From NCBI GenBank assembly GCA_023667695.1, contig JAMOZY010000020.1, forward strand, positions 1-49,449: a stretch of 49,449 nt of DNA, read 5' to 3'. The position numbers and the translations under genes were made by a program. Numbering within the stretch: the first letter of the stretch is position 1; each line of letters opens with the position of its first letter. Shown in pieces: positions 49,384 through 49,449 of this stretch. The notes beneath the pieces are model-generated. The model did no database searches and was not told the origin of the DNA. It saw nothing but the letters and a program-made list of their open reading frames with translations. The stretch comes from Clostridium sp. GTDB lineage: Bacteria; Bacillota; Clostridia; Lachnospirales; Lachnospiraceae.

Positions 49384-49449
49384 GAAGGCTCAGAAAAGTT
49401 AGGGTAAAGTTTTTGTAGGAAAAATAAATAGATAAAGGAAAGAGCACCT

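Overview
The window looks like a chromosome segment of a low-to-mid GC anaerobic Firmicute, most likely a Lachnospiraceae (Clostridium cluster XIVa) gut bacterium. The evidence is rubrerythrin, a CdaA/CdaR c-di-AMP operon preceded by two membrane-protein genes, bacterial glycogen genes, strong AGGAGG-type ribosome binding sites, and a Tn4451-like mobilizable element. This is inferred from protein families; no rRNA or tRNA gene is present to fix the genus.

Layout. (1) 1-2.3 kb: eroded accessory DNA. It holds a resolvase-like gene and a small DNA-binding gene, each broken by an in-frame TAG, around a PemK/MazF-like toxin, then a Fic remnant and a transglutaminase-like gene. (2) 2.5-6.3 kb: an HxlR regulator with a YjbR-like gene, divergent from a small operon of a stand-alone adenylation enzyme, a GNAT acetyltransferase and an esterase-like hydrolase. 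(3) 6.5-17.7 kb: housekeeping genes: rubrerythrin, the cdaA-cdaR operon, a GH13 alpha-glucanase divergent from a TetR regulator, glycogen branching enzyme, a SPOR-domain amidase, ung, and an EF-Tu-domain-2-like protein. (4) 18-25 kb: an SDR dehydrogenase, a decayed IS200-type element with intact end hairpins, a lipoprotein, a double GNAT protein, a hydrolase, a large hairpin next to a truncated antiporter, a cysteine hydrolase and a Phd/ParE-like toxin-antitoxin pair.

(5) About 25-38.7 kb: a mobilizable element. It runs from a TnpX-like large serine recombinase through small accessory genes, a ParB-like protein, a MobV relaxase, an inserted IS110, a repeat-rich oriT locus, a RepA-like AAA ATPase and three sigma-like genes to cargo (a two-component system with a secreted protein), a broken tnpV and a small protein. 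The oriT core lies between two oppositely oriented arrays of a ~47-bp iteron unit, and the IS110 separates it from the relaxase gene.

(6) 38.9-39.3 kb: a very structured non-coding region. (7) 39.4-49.4 kb: a glycerol-1-phosphate-dehydrogenase-like gene, then a two-component system with a membrane-anchored third protein. These are followed by an ABC-transporter operon (two permeases, a lipoprotein, an ATPase with an acidic N-terminal extension, and a secreted, membrane-anchored protein). Tandem 11-bp GATACA repeats lie at the same distance from a -10 hexamer upstream of both the two-component genes and the ABC operon, so the pair probably forms one regulatory circuit. The operon seems to continue past the right edge.

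Most notable: the oriT/iteron locus split from its relaxase by IS110; symmetrical head-to-head promoters with a perfect operator at the amylase/TetR junction; matched response-regulator repeats in both two-component systems; a recurrent structured motif at 19.9 and 39.05 kb; and repeated probable C-to-T nonsense changes in mobile-DNA genes.
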